This document shows, one piece after another, positions 17,985 through 26,984 of a stretch of 60,587 nucleotides of DNA. How positions within the stretch are numbered: the stretch's first letter is position 1; the number at the start of each line of letters is the position of its first letter. The notes under the pieces were generated by a model. That model had not been told where the DNA came from. It saw only the letters and a program-made list of their open reading frames with translations, and ran no database searches. Both the position numbers and the translations under genes were made by a program. Source of the stretch: Pseudomonadales bacterium (GTDB lineage: Bacteria > Pseudomonadota > Gammaproteobacteria > Pseudomonadales > DT-91); contig JABSRQ010000017.1 of assembly GCA_013215055.1 (NCBI GenBank), positions 13,862-74,448 of the forward strand, given 5' to 3'.

Positions 17985-19685
17985 TCAGACCCTGTCATCC
18001 AGTGTGGCGGTAATTTTAAACACTTCCTGTAAAGAGGTTTTACCGGCTCTGGCATATGACAGAGCATGATGGCTTAAGCTGGTAAAGTGTTTATCATTTT
18101 GTGCAGCAAGGGTAAAACCTGCGGCATCGTTGGCGCGTAATGCCTGCAACATCGGTTCGGTCATTTCTAATAGCTCATATATGCCAATACGCCCGGTATA
18201 GCCGGTGTTATTACAGTGATGACAGCCCGTGCCATGTACAAAACCTTCAGCGCTTTCATCGTTACTCAGGTGCTTTAACCAGATTTTTTCCTGTGCCGAA
18301 AGGTCATAGGGGCTTTGACAAAATTCACAGACTTTACGCACTAAACGTTGGGCTATGATCGCTCTTAGAGACGAGGCCACAAGGTAGGCATCGCAGCCCA
18401 TATCAATTAAACGCATCGCGGTAGAGATGGAATCGTTGGTATGCAGCGTGGATAAAACCATGTGGCCGGTCATAGCTGCGCGTAAGCCAATTTCTGCGGT
18501 TTCCTGATCACGCATTTCTCCCACCAGGATAATGTCAGGATCTTGGCGTAATGCAGTACGTAAAACTCGGCTAAAAGATAGATCAATTTTTTGGCTGACC
18601 TGTACCTGAATAACCCGCGCCATACGGTATTCGATAGGATCCTCAACGGTGATGATTTTTGTTTCGGCCTTATTAAGCACATTTAAGGCTGAATATAATG
18701 TAGTGGTTTTACCAGAACCGGTAGGGCCGGTAACGAGGATGATGCCATTGGGGCGCTGAATCAGGGTTTTAAAGCGGGCATAAATATCGTCGGGCATACC
18801 CAGGGTTTGTAAATCTAACATGCCTGCCGATTGATCCAAAAGACGCATGACCACACACTCACCATAAGGTGTAGGTAAGGTAGAAAGACGAATATCGATA
18901 TTTTTATTCAACACCCGAATATTAAAACGGCCATCTTGGGGCAGGCGCTTTTCGGAAATATCCAGGCCCGACATAATCTTTAACCGCGACACTAAGGCTT
19001 GAGCAATGCGTTTTTCTTTCATAACCTGTTCTTGTAATTCACCATCGATACGCAGGCGCACCCTTAATACCGTATCACCCGGTTCAATATGAATATCGGA
19101 GGCGTTAACCTGAACCGCGTCTTCAAAAATACTCTGTAATAAACGTACCACGGGGGCATCGCTGGTATCACTGGAGGTGGCAATAGCGTCTAAATCAAAG
19201 TCGCTGGCCTCAAGTTCTCCTTCTAATTCGGTGGCGATGGAGGCGATTTCATCCTGGCGTCTATACACTCTATCGAGGGTATTGATAAGTTCATCTTCAC
19301 GCACAAAGGCCGGATTAACCGGCCGTTTAAGCACCCGCTGTAATTCATCGATGGCTAAAATATCTAACGGGTCTGACATGCCTAGCAATAAACCGGCCGC
19401 TTCCTCGGACAGAATAATAGCTCTATAACGTCTGGCTAATGTTTCGGGTAATTGCAGGATTAAATCGTTTTTTAATTTAAACCGTATCAGATCCACATAG
19501 GGATAATTAAAATGTTTGGCCAGGGTTTGTAATAATAAATTTTCGTCGACATAGGCCAGGTCCACCAGAATCTTACCGATTTTTTTGCCGGTACGTTTCT
19601 GTTCGGCAAGTGCAGACATTAACTGATCATTGGAAATCAGTTGCTTGGATACCAGTAAATCCCCGATGCGAATTTTTTCAGCCAT
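17985..19685 (-). CDS. mshE: MSHA assembly ATPase MshE (GspE/PilB family, c-di-GMP-binding N-domain)
   Basis: Cytoplasmic hexameric ATPase that powers pilus extension, about 566 residues. The N-terminus carries two MshEN-type motifs: [17 protein letters not shown]...ALAEQ and [18 protein letters not shown]. In Vibrio MshE and relatives this domain binds cyclic di-GMP. The core shows Walker [15 protein letters not shown], the Asp box EDPIEYR, Walker [13 protein letters not shown], the His box and a tetracysteine zinc site (CEFC...CHHC). The start at ATG 19685 overlaps the mshL stop by eight bases (ATGGCTGA) and gives [11 protein letters not shown]; an upstream ATG at 19718 lies inside mshL. 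Confidence 0.92.
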   Translation of the reverse strand: MAEKIRIGDLLVSKQLISNDQLMSALAEQKRTGKKIGKILVDLAYVDENLLLQTLAKHFNYPYVDLIRFKLKNDLILQLPETLARRYRAIILSEEAAGLLLGMSDPLDILAIDELQRVLKRPVNPAFVREDELINTLDRVYRRQDEIASIATELEGELEASDFDLDAIATSSDTSDAPVVRLLQSIFEDAVQVNASDIHIEPGDTVLRVRLRIDGELQEQVMKEKRIAQALVSRLKIMSGLDISEKRLPQDGRFNIRVLNKNIDIRLSTLPTPYGECVVMRLLDQSAGMLDLQTLGMPDDIYARFKTLIQRPNGIILVTGPTGSGKTTTLYSALNVLNKAETKIITVEDPIEYRMARVIQVQVSQKIDLSFSRVLRTALRQDPDIILVGEMRDQETAEIGLRAAMTGHMVLSTLHTNDSISTAMRLIDMGCDAYLVASSLRAIIAQRLVRKVCEFCQSPYDLSAQEKIWLKHLSNDESAEGFVHGTGCHHCNNTGYTGRIGIYELLEMTEPMLQALRANDAAGFTLAAQNDKHFTSLSHHALSYARAGKTSLQEVFKITATLDDRV

Positions 19686-21315
19686 CGTCCCCATCCTGGC
19701 GTTCTTTAAGCATTTCAAATTCGGGCATATACTGGCGTATATAGTCTTCTTCGTCTTGCCAAAATTCCTGATCGGTGATCACGGGGCGTAACATAATCAC
19801 TAATTCGCTTTTGACTTTCTTTTCTACTTTTTGGCGAAACAGTGCACCTATCCACGGGATGCTGGATAAAAAAGGCACACCTTCGGTGGTCACTGAGGCG
19901 ATCTCCTGCATCAATCCACCTATCACAACCACTTGTCCACTCTTGGCTTTAATCACCGAGTCGGTTTCTCGGATGGTGCTAAACGCCAGCGGGATGCTGA
20001 TCTGGGTATCGCCTATGCCGATATTTTTAATTTTTTCCTGTACCTCGGTAATGGTGGGGTGTACATGCAGAATGATTTCATTGTTATCACTGATATGGGG
20101 CGTAACATCCAGCGCTATCCCTGAGAAAAAAGGGGTTAATGTCACCTGGGGTGTATCGCTGGTGGAGGTTGATGTACTGGTGGTGTTATTGGAAATGTCG
20201 GTGACAAAAAATTCATCGGTGCCAACTTTAATCACCGCTTTTTGATTATTCAGTGTTGAAATTCTGGGGCTGGATAACACCCTAGCATCACCGTGACTTT
20301 CTAATAATTTGATGACCGCATTGAAGCTGGATAAATTGGCTCCCATGGTAAAAAAACCTTCGATGTCATTGGCATCAAAGTCGGTTGGGCGCAAACTGCC
20401 CACATACTCCTTGTTGCTGGCGGTTAAGGAACCGTTATAACCGACACCAAAATTATCCCATTGAATGCCCGCTTCAAAACCTTTGCTGAGCCTGACCTCA
20501 ATAATTTTGGATTCAATCACCACCTGCCTTTGTAAGCTAAGTTGGGCTCTTTTCAGGTATTCTTCCACTGCACGCAGCTCCCGTGGGTAGGCCCTAATCA
20601 CGACGATGCCAGCCAGTGCATCAACCACAACTTTACTGTTTTTAGCATCCCCTACCAGCAACTTAAGAATATGTTCTAATTTGCCCCAGAAATCGGAGTT
20701 AAAGGAGGTATTCACTTCGCTGCTTTGCACGGTTTCGGTTGTACGATTACTGGAACTGCTGCTGCCTGAAGATTGGCTCTCATCGGAGCTTGATATTTGC
20801 CCTGAGCTAACAGACATATTGGATGTACCCTGGCGATTTACATTCAGGTAATTAATGCGGAATAATTTATTTTGTAATTCTTTAGGAACAATCTGATAAC
20901 CGTAGCGTTTTTTTAAAAAGTCATATTGATAGACATCTCTAATGGCTGATAAGGCTTGATCTAAAGTCACTTGTTTTAAGTTGATGGAAATATGTCCAGA
21001 CACATCGGGATGCACCACCATATTGATTTGTGTACCGGCTACTAAACTCATAAAAAATGTTTTGGCAGGCACGTCTCTGGCGTTTAAATCAAAGCGCGTT
21101 GTTTTTTGTTTTTTGGTTTTTCTCTGTTTTTTTGCGGGCGAATCTGTCTTGATTTCTGGGCTGTTGGCAGGTGACGTTGAAGTCGAGGCGGGGAGCTCTT
21201 CTGTAAGTGTGTTTTCCGATTTTTCATTATCTTTAATATCACTGCTGCTACAGGCGGTGAAAAAACCCACCGTAAAAAGCAATGCAAGATTAAGAAAAAG
21301 TCTTTTGGCTAACAA
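19678..21315 (-). CDS. mshL: MSHA outer-membrane secretin MshL
   Basis: A 545-residue secretin that forms the outer-membrane pore for the pilus. It has a lipoprotein signal ([11 protein letters not shown], Cys22), a Ser/Lys linker, an STN/N0 domain ([21 protein letters not shown]) and an N1-like region. The secretin core has [38 protein letters not shown], the [20 protein letters not shown] segment and [10 protein letters not shown]. The start is TTG with AGAGGG about eight bases upstream; the nearby ATG is out of frame. The serine-rich stretch around residues 180-195 is a loop insertion. Confidence 0.92.
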   Translation of the reverse strand: MLAKRLFLNLALLFTVGFFTACSSSDIKDNEKSENTLTEELPASTSTSPANSPEIKTDSPAKKQRKTKKQKTTRFDLNARDVPAKTFFMSLVAGTQINMVVHPDVSGHISINLKQVTLDQALSAIRDVYQYDFLKKRYGYQIVPKELQNKLFRINYLNVNRQGTSNMSVSSGQISSSDESQSSGSSSSSNRTTETVQSSEVNTSFNSDFWGKLEHILKLLVGDAKNSKVVVDALAGIVVIRAYPRELRAVEEYLKRAQLSLQRQVVIESKIIEVRLSKGFEAGIQWDNFGVGYNGSLTASNKEYVGSLRPTDFDANDIEGFFTMGANLSSFNAVIKLLESHGDARVLSSPRISTLNNQKAVIKVGTDEFFVTDISNNTTSTSTSTSDTPQVTLTPFFSGIALDVTPHISDNNEIILHVHPTITEVQEKIKNIGIGDTQISIPLAFSTIRETDSVIKAKSGQVVVIGGLMQEIASVTTEGVPFLSSIPWIGALFRQKVEKKVKSELVIMLRPVITDQEFWQDEEDYIRQYMPEFEMLKERQDGDDG

Positions 21316-21344
21316 AGCGCATCCCTCTGAGCATATCCCTTAGT

Positions 21345-21392
21345 AGCTATGTCATACTTCAGCTTAATATCAGCTATGTCACACTTCAGCTT
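21345..21392. repeat. Tandem 21-bp direct repeat between mshK and mshL
   Basis: AGCTATGTCATACTTCAGC at 21345 recurs at 21372 with one mismatch (CACAC for CATAC), period 27 bases. It fills the only sizeable gap (21316-21429) inside the first half of the msh operon. Function unknown; it may be a small duplication. Confidence 0.7.
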
Positions 21393-21429
21393 TGTCTTGT
21401 TTTGAGCATAGACCATATCTACCGCTTTG

Positions 21430-21774
21430 TTAGCGGCTGATCTGAATCTTGTCTTGATTTTGCAGCAGGAATAACTGAATGTTCTGGCCTTGATGATGAA
21501 CAATAACCTTGTCATTTTTCACCTGTATCACTTGCGTGCCAGCAATCCAGTCCCCTTTTTTTACCATTGTATTATTGATAATGGCATAGGCTATTTGATT
21601 CTTTTGTAAGATCATCTGCAGTGTTAGCGTCGGAATGTTATTGGCAGGTGTTTTCTGTGTCGTATCGCCGTGGTGTGCAGGAGGTCGGGTGGGGTCGGTA
21701 AGTGCCAGGGATTGACCGGAGATTACAGCCGATAAGAGGCATAAACCCCATCGCAGCATTAATTTAATAAACAC
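21430..21774 (-). CDS. mshK: MSHA biogenesis protein MshK
   Basis: A small (about 114-residue) exported protein. It has a hydrophobic signal segment (LCLLSAVISGQSLA), then DPTRPP, the hallmark just after the signal in MshK and PilP/GspC-like proteins, and a small beta domain (VKKGDWIAGTQVIQVKNDKV). It is likely a periplasmic partner that links the inner-membrane complex to the secretin MshL. GTG at 21774 overlaps the mshJ stop; ATG at 21759 is an alternative start that still keeps the signal peptide. Confidence 0.75.
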   Translation of the reverse strand: MFIKLMLRWGLCLLSAVISGQSLALTDPTRPPAHHGDTTQKTPANNIPTLTLQMILQKNQIAYAIINNTMVKKGDWIAGTQVIQVKNDKVIVHHQGQNIQLFLLQNQDKIQISR

Positions 21775-22444
21775 CGATCAACTCCTTGCTAGTGCTTAAC
21801 GTAAACACCTGCAGATTTAATGTCGCCTTGGGGTAATCTTCAACGGTATAGACTAATGCGTTCCAATACAGCTGGCGAGCATCGGCTTCTACCGCGCTTA
21901 GGTATTGATGCATATTTAAAAAAGAGCCGCTAAATTGCAGTTTTAAGGTATGTTGATAGAGGCCGCTGGCTTGTAAATTCTCCTCTTGGCCTAGCATAAT
22001 TTCTTGCGCTGGCTGCGATTGCACCTGCATTAAATGCAGACCAGATTGGCGTTTAAATAAATGGGTTAATAGCTTGGGCATTTGACTGGGATCAATCAGC
22101 TGTTCTGTGGTAGTAGAAATACTGCGTTGTAAGGCTTTTACCTGTGTAAATAAGGTGTCACGTTTTTGTTGTAATTTAATATTGGGGTTGCGGTGAATCT
22201 TTTGCGTCAGTAATTCGATTTGCAAGGCCAGCGCATCGTTTTTCTGGCTTAATTGCAGCGATTGCTGCTGGCTTTGTTGCAGTTGCTTTTGCATAGGCGT
22301 AATAAATAATGTGTCGGCAAGCACCAAGATAAATAATAACAGTGTGATAAGAATAATGCCTCTTTCTCTAACGGCCAAGGCGTGAAGACGTTTTTCTAAC
22401 AGCGTGTATTGAGTTGCCACGGTGTTCATTATGGCTATGTTCAT
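21764..22444 (-). CDS. mshJ: MSHA biogenesis protein MshJ (PilO-like)
   Basis: A 226-residue bitopic inner-membrane protein. A short cytoplasmic N-terminus is followed by one transmembrane helix (GIILITLLLFILVLADTLF), a glutamine-rich coiled coil (about residues 55-115) and a ferredoxin-like C-terminal domain. This is the architecture of PilO/GspM-type alignment proteins. ATGA overlap with the upstream PilN-like gene indicates coupling. ATG at 22429 (MNTVATQY) is an alternative start. Confidence 0.75.
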   Translation of the reverse strand: MNIAIMNTVATQYTLLEKRLHALAVRERGIILITLLLFILVLADTLFITPMQKQLQQSQQQSLQLSQKNDALALQIELLTQKIHRNPNIKLQQKRDTLFTQVKALQRSISTTTEQLIDPSQMPKLLTHLFKRQSGLHLMQVQSQPAQEIMLGQEENLQASGLYQHTLKLQFSGSFLNMHQYLSAVEADARQLYWNALVYTVEDYPKATLNLQVFTLSTSKELIGVY

Positions 22445-23082
22445 AACGCCGCATCCTCATTGGAGGATTTGTTGAGTTCGTCTTTGCTACGTCCCAGCGT
22501 GAAATATAATAGGCTTTCATCGTCAACGTCGTAGTCAATATTCATCACGGTAAAACCGCTACCACTTAATGCATTTTGCTTTTGTAAAGCCTGCATATAC
22601 ACAGGCAATAATGATGCGTCTCGAGTATTACCCGAGATACCATAATAGTTATCGCTGCTGAGTATGGTAATTTGAGTTAACCAGATGCCAGGAATATGAC
22701 TATCGGCCAGGCTGCTAAGAATGCGGGTAAATGAATAATCCATTTTTTCTTGCTGCTGCTGTAAATAATCCTGAATCAAGGATTTATTACCTAAGGTATT
22801 TTCCAGCTCTTGAATACGTTGCTTTAATTTTCTATCGATAGGAATAGGTTTATAGCTTTTTTCTAATACCGCTAATTCAGACTGCAGCTGTTGCTGAATT
22901 TGTTGCTGATTCAGCAGTGTCTGCTGTTGTTGGTTTTTTTGCCAATCTATCCAGCCACTAAAACCTGCAATGGCCGTCGTTAGGCTGATAAGCAGCGCTA
23001 ATATCTGTGCCAAAGGCAGGGTGATAACTTCAGGCTGAAATTCCTGTAGATAGAAGTTAACCTGTTGATCGTTGTTAAACAT
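22441..23082 (-). CDS. PilN-like MSHA biogenesis protein (MshI C-terminal partner)
   Basis: About 213 residues: MFNNDQQVNFYLQEFQPE (a PilN-type start), a transmembrane helix (ILALLISLTTAIAGFSGW), a long glutamine-rich coiled coil and a periplasmic domain with IPGIWLTQI. This matches PilN/GspL-C. ATG at 23082 overlaps the mshI stop by eight bases and is preferred to 23109, which lies inside mshI. In some MSHA loci this gene is annotated as a second MshI. Predicted to form the inner-membrane alignment complex with MshJ. Confidence 0.7.
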   Translation of the reverse strand: MFNNDQQVNFYLQEFQPEVITLPLAQILALLISLTTAIAGFSGWIDWQKNQQQQTLLNQQQIQQQLQSELAVLEKSYKPIPIDRKLKQRIQELENTLGNKSLIQDYLQQQQEKMDYSFTRILSSLADSHIPGIWLTQITILSSDNYYGISGNTRDASLLPVYMQALQKQNALSGSGFTVMNIDYDVDDESLLYFTLGRSKDELNKSSNEDAAL

Positions 23083-24181
23083 GGGCTGTGCCCATAGGTT
23101 TTTTTTCACTTGCTGCGAAAGCCGCTAAGGCGCTGCCTATGGAAAAAACGGCTGTTGGTTGGCGGGTATTTTCTGTGGTGTCGATCAGCGCGTTTATTTG
23201 TAATTGCTCTACCACACAGGGTAGCTGTTTGTTTAATGCCGGTATAATGCTGGATAGATCCTGCGTGGGTAAAAAAACAATACGTGAAATAGCCGATTTT
23301 CCCAGCTGACTTTCATAATAATCCAGCGAGCGTTGTATATCCAAGGCGAGATTATCAATGATGTCGGCCTCAACATTGGCCTCGCTTATGGTGTTATTTA
23401 AAACGGCTTCAGGTATGTCATTAAATTCCAGGTTTTCATCAGTTGTTAACTCATCATCAAGTGTTAAGGTGTTATCTGTAGAGTTCTGAACGGCGGATGT
23501 TTGTTCTGTGATGCCTAATTCCTGTAAACCCACTGAAATATTACGGCTTAAATAGAGTTTACCGTTTTCGGTTAAGTTGATCATGCCATCATGTTCACCC
23601 AGTGTGACCAGCGCAATGCCGGTATCGCTTATGGCGGGCATAAACTGTGTATAGGCACAGCTTGAAAGTTCATTGATGCCAATGCTTTGCAAGTTTAAAT
23701 CACAGCTTTCTATTAACTGAACTAAGTCTTGCACCATTTTTTTATCAATAATCGCGGCATAAATCATATTCATACGACCTCTATAAGCATCTTTGGCCAG
23801 GCGAAAAGCATCCACAATCACTTCGTCTAGATCTTCTGAAATCAGATCTTTGACCCGCCATTTAACCGCATCTGTTAATTCATCATCTTCTACATCGGGA
23901 GCATCCACTAACATCAGTTGATAATACTGTGATGACAGGGTGATATAGGTGGGTAGTCCCTGCAGTTTGTTTGCTTGTATCAGGGGGGATAGGCAGGCTT
24001 TATTAAAGGCTGAAGGTTTTTCACAGGCGCTGAATCCGGTCGCGATTAAGCTTGGCTGAGAGCTGTTGTTAGTATTACAAAGATGGCTGAATTCAATGCC
24101 AGAAGGGGAAAAAGCCAACCCGAGATAGTGGCCCTCTTTACGTTTTTTTACACCGATGAGCTGTTGTAGAAACTTGAGCAT
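23075..24181 (-). CDS. mshI: MSHA biogenesis protein MshI (PilM-like)
   Basis: A 368-residue soluble protein of the actin-like PilM fold, first gene of the msh operon here. Visible features are the start HYLGLAFSPSGIEFSHL, ELTDAVKWRVKDLI, and VTLGEHDGMINLTENGKLYLSRNISVG near the middle. An acidic insert (DELTTDENLEFNDIPE) interrupts the second lobe. It is expected to bind the N-terminus of the PilN-like protein at the inner face of the membrane. 78 bases separate it from the unrelated gene upstream, the likely promoter region. Confidence 0.75.
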   Translation of the reverse strand: MLKFLQQLIGVKKRKEGHYLGLAFSPSGIEFSHLCNTNNSSQPSLIATGFSACEKPSAFNKACLSPLIQANKLQGLPTYITLSSQYYQLMLVDAPDVEDDELTDAVKWRVKDLISEDLDEVIVDAFRLAKDAYRGRMNMIYAAIIDKKMVQDLVQLIESCDLNLQSIGINELSSCAYTQFMPAISDTGIALVTLGEHDGMINLTENGKLYLSRNISVGLQELGITEQTSAVQNSTDNTLTLDDELTTDENLEFNDIPEAVLNNTISEANVEADIIDNLALDIQRSLDYYESQLGKSAISRIVFLPTQDLSSIIPALNKQLPCVVEQLQINALIDTTENTRQPTAVFSIGSALAAFAASEKKPMGTAHV

Positions 24182-24259
24182 AAGCGGCTTATTGGCGTCT
24201 GGCCATCCATTGTTTTCCCTTTTTTTCAGTGTAGATCAGAACCTTCAATTGTCACTTTT

Positions 24260-24913
24260 TCAGTGTTTGTCTTTGTTGATTTTTGTTTCCCGGGTATGAA
24301 TATTGGAAATCAGGGTAGATACCTTTATGCAAATTTCGGCGATGCTACGATAACGATTGGCGATTTCGTTGATGATGCGGTCATAGTTTTCTACCGAAAT
24401 ACTGGGGTCATAAGTCATCAGGAAAAATTTTTCGATCTTCTCCACTTCATCATTGTAGAAACCGATATTGGCTTTAACTTCCAATAAATCTGCCTGAAAG
24501 GGCAGATTAAATGACTGCAGTTTATTCATATGTAATTCGGTGAGATGAAGATAATGTTTCTTCAGGTTTTGCGCGGTGATGCCTTCGGCCTGTTGTTTAA
24601 GGCAGTGTTCTTTAAAGTCTTTGTCATCTAACGCTACAACCATATTGAGATAGCTGATGATGCTCTCGGCCGCACTTTCTTCGGGGAATGCACGGAATTC
24701 GGCCAGGCACCAGATAACAAAATCTTTATCATAATTACCATAGCGGGCGGTGAGTAATTGAGCCGCACAGAGAAAGCGAAACTGCAGATTTTCCAGCTCT
24801 TTTAATAAGGCATTTAAGACATCGTGTTGATTAAAGTCGTGTTGGAAGCGGCTGATAATAACCGGGCTTAATACACCCAATAACCAGCCTAAGATCAGAG
24901 AGGCGATTTCCAT
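24260..24913 (-). CDS. Hypothetical protein with one N-terminal membrane anchor
   Basis: Not recognised. 217 residues: an N-terminal hydrophobic segment (IASLILGWLLGVLSPVIIS) followed by a long, mostly helical soluble region with no familiar motif. AAGGAGAG about seven bases before the ATG marks a well-translated gene. It lies in the same direction as, and just upstream of, mshI and the next two small genes, but no shared function is evident. Confidence 0.7.
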   Translation of the reverse strand: MEIASLILGWLLGVLSPVIISRFQHDFNQHDVLNALLKELENLQFRFLCAAQLLTARYGNYDKDFVIWCLAEFRAFPEESAAESIISYLNMVVALDDKDFKEHCLKQQAEGITAQNLKKHYLHLTELHMNKLQSFNLPFQADLLEVKANIGFYNDEVEKIEKFFLMTYDPSISVENYDRIINEIANRYRSIAEICIKVSTLISNIHTRETKINKDKH

Positions 24914-24934
24914 AGAACAACTCTCCTTGTTTTT

Positions 24935-25201
24935 TTAATGTAATTGAGTACCGCTAATAGCAGGCTTTTCACCTGCGGTGATTTCTAAAATGGTTTTTAA
25001 GCCCAGGTGGAATTGATAGTCCTGGCCTTTATCGCAGTAGTTAAAAAAGAATTGATTTTTCTCACCGTTGTAGCTGCCAGCGTAGCTGCCTAAATGGAAG
25101 TGATCTGTTGGGCAGATCTGTTCCCACTCTGTCTCGCTAAAGCCCTTGGCCTCGATTTCAAAGCAAAGCATTTCAAAATCATCGGTGATAGGTATTTGCA
25201 T
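24935..25201 (-). CDS. Hypothetical protein (about 88 residues)
   Basis: Not recognised. A small soluble protein starting MQIPITDDFEMLCFE, rich in aromatic residues (FHLGSYAGSYNGEKNQFFFNY). ATG at 25201 is preferred over 25255 because the upstream extension (SILLIIRMYWRKNG) looks non-native, but only a weak GGA precedes it. It is 21 bases from the gene at 24260 and could be cotranscribed. Confidence 0.55.
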   Translation of the reverse strand: MQIPITDDFEMLCFEIEAKGFSETEWEQICPTDHFHLGSYAGSYNGEKNQFFFNYCDKGQDYQFHLGLKTILEITAGEKPAISGTQLH

Positions 25202-25308
25202 GTTATGAATTCCATTTTTACGCCAATACATCCTGATTATGAGCAGTATAGACAAGTATTTACTTGGCGAGGTCTATTTTTGAAATCCAGCTGACTTAAG
25301 CGGTGACG

Positions 25309-25602
25309 TTATTGCTGGGTTAAGGCTTTTAATAGCTCGCTGCGATAGAGGTTGAGCATCTGGTTTTTTTGCTCATAGATGTGAGCATGATCGTCTGAAT
25401 ATCGGGTTTTCAGGCGTTGATCAACACAGAATATAGAATCTTCTATATTTTGAATGGCTTGATGTAAGCGGTGTAATTGACGCTGATGTTTTGCCGCTAA
25501 ATGGGCAGGCTGTAGTTTATCTACAGGTTTACCTGCCGGATTGGTTTGTTGATGATGAACATGGGGATGTTGATAAGACGTTTCAGCGTGTTCTACAAAC
25601 AT
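25309..25602 (-). CDS. Hypothetical histidine/glutamine-rich protein
   Basis: Not recognised. 97 residues with an unusual N-terminal half rich in His and Gln (HPHVHHQQ, KHQRQLHRLHQ) and a helical C-terminus. The histidines could bind metal, but no known family is apparent. The ATG abuts a 9-bp inverted repeat on its upstream side and lacks a good Shine-Dalgarno sequence. Confidence 0.55.
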   Translation of the reverse strand: MFVEHAETSYQHPHVHHQQTNPAGKPVDKLQPAHLAAKHQRQLHRLHQAIQNIEDSIFCVDQRLKTRYSDDHAHIYEQKNQMLNLYRSELLKALTQQ

Positions 25603-25637
25603 AATACGGCAGCCTGTGAGTTTGAGAGTGCCGTATT
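25603..25637 (-). promoter_or_regulatory. Hairpin abutting the start codon of the 97-residue gene
   Basis: Perfect 9-bp arms AATACGGCA (25603-25611) and TGCCGTATT (25629-25637) with a 17-base loop. The proximal arm touches the ATG at 25602, so the stem would cover the ribosome-binding region. On the plus strand the same repeat is followed by T5, so it could instead be a terminator, but no plus-strand gene ends here. Confidence 0.45.
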
Positions 25638-25713
25638 TTTTATCATGTATGACTACGGCGTTAAAAAAGTTATCGGCTGTAGACGCTAAAACTTAAATAA
25701 ATTTTGCCTGAAA

Positions 25714-26859
25714 TTACGGCTTCAAAATTAAAATGCGGGCTTCGGTATAATCCGGCACATGTTTCCAGGCTTTGTGGTAGTCATTCCAGCCATGATAATA
25801 GCCGCTGAGTAAATCCAATTGATAGGCGTTTTTTTCAAAGGCGCCGCCGGTATCGGCCAAAATCACCAGACGATGTTTTTTCTTACCCGCGTTAGTGGTT
25901 TGGCTAAGCAAGATCAGCTTGCCTAAACCTAATAGCTCCATATCGCCAGCGACGGTTACCTGGGGTTTAATTAAAATTTTATGGTTGGCATCTTTGCCAT
26001 AACCCATCACGCCGTTCATCTCTTTGAAGTACCAATAGCGCTTTTGATCTTCCTTTTTAAGGTTTCTATCGTAGCGGTAATCGTTGTTTCTATGCACATT
26101 AAAGAAGGCCTTGCGGGTACCCGTACGGGTTCTTATATCAACTCTGACCGTGCCCTGCATCAAGCTGTCTTCCAAATCTTCACGGGATAAATAGACCAAT
26201 GGTGTGGCCAGTTTCTTTTTCTCTAATACGCCGCCTAGAATTTCTTGTTTGGTATAGCGATAACGGGTTAATTGCTCTTTGTTAGCGGCTGCCTGTTCAA
26301 GGCTGAGTTTTTTTTCATCTAGCGGCAGGGCATAAAGTGCGTAGGGCATATCGGCGGTGGGAATGTCCGAACCCTGGGCTTTCTTGATGTAATATTTGGT
26401 CATCAAGATTTGATCTTTAGGCAGATTTTTTAACAAGGTTTTTTGTTGCTGAAATTGTTTGGCTTGGCGGGTATCTGGCATCCAGCGAATACTGTCAAAA
26501 TGTTTTTCTAAGAAGGCTATATTTTGTAGGCGGCTGGGGCGATTAGCCTGGGCATCTTCGAGGCTGGTTTGGCAGATGAAATCCAGGGTTTTTTTAACCC
26601 GGTAAACCGAGATGCCCATCGTCTTAAAGATACCGGCATGATTGGCATGGGCATCATACGATGCTCCCAATGATAAATAGGCCGACGTGCCAGTAGCGAC
26701 CTGACATAAAACATCATCGGAAAAAGGCAGGATTTTGCCTTCTGTAGGCAGTGTATCCGCTTTAAATAAATCTTCAGTTGCTGAATTATAGGCCATCACC
26801 GGCAAGGCTAAACTGAGGCTAAAGTTCACTATCAGCAGAATCAATAGAGATTTAAACAT
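25714..26859 (-). CDS. MltA-like 3D-domain protein (possible lytic transglycosylase)
   Basis: A 381-residue exported protein (signal peptide about residues 1-22, LALPVMA-YNS; no lipobox). It resembles MltA in order: MTKYYIKKAQGS near residue 150 (compare TGYYEP), PYALYALP, EILGGVLEKKKLATPLVYL and DSLMQGTVRVDI (compare FFLQIQGSGR). A C-terminal 3D domain contains VILADTGGAFEKN with the DxGGA aspartate that is catalytic in MltA. Several conserved MltA positions differ, so it may be a divergent murein transglycosylase or a non-enzymatic relative. AAGGAA precedes the ATG. Confidence 0.65.
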   Translation of the reverse strand: MFKSLLILLIVNFSLSLALPVMAYNSATEDLFKADTLPTEGKILPFSDDVLCQVATGTSAYLSLGASYDAHANHAGIFKTMGISVYRVKKTLDFICQTSLEDAQANRPSRLQNIAFLEKHFDSIRWMPDTRQAKQFQQQKTLLKNLPKDQILMTKYYIKKAQGSDIPTADMPYALYALPLDEKKLSLEQAAANKEQLTRYRYTKQEILGGVLEKKKLATPLVYLSREDLEDSLMQGTVRVDIRTRTGTRKAFFNVHRNNDYRYDRNLKKEDQKRYWYFKEMNGVMGYGKDANHKILIKPQVTVAGDMELLGLGKLILLSQTTNAGKKKHRLVILADTGGAFEKNAYQLDLLSGYYHGWNDYHKAWKHVPDYTEARILILKP

Positions 26860-26905
26860 GGCAGGCTTTTCCTTGATGGCCGATTATTCTTTTTTTTAGG
26901 CAAAA

Positions 26906-26967
26906 AATAACCAGGGCTAGCCTGGTTATTAAGAGTTCAAAGCACGGCTTATCTTTGATAAGCCGTG
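26906..26967 (-). terminator. Tandem hairpin terminator of the coiled-coil gene
   Basis: Two consecutive inverted repeats lie after the gene at 26985: CACGGCTTATC/GATAAGCCGTG (26943-26967) and AATAACCAGG/CCTGGTTATT (26906-26930). On the minus strand the second stem is followed by TTTTT, a classical rho-independent terminator. Confidence 0.8.
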
Positions 26968-26984
26968 TTTAGAAAGAGCAGAAA

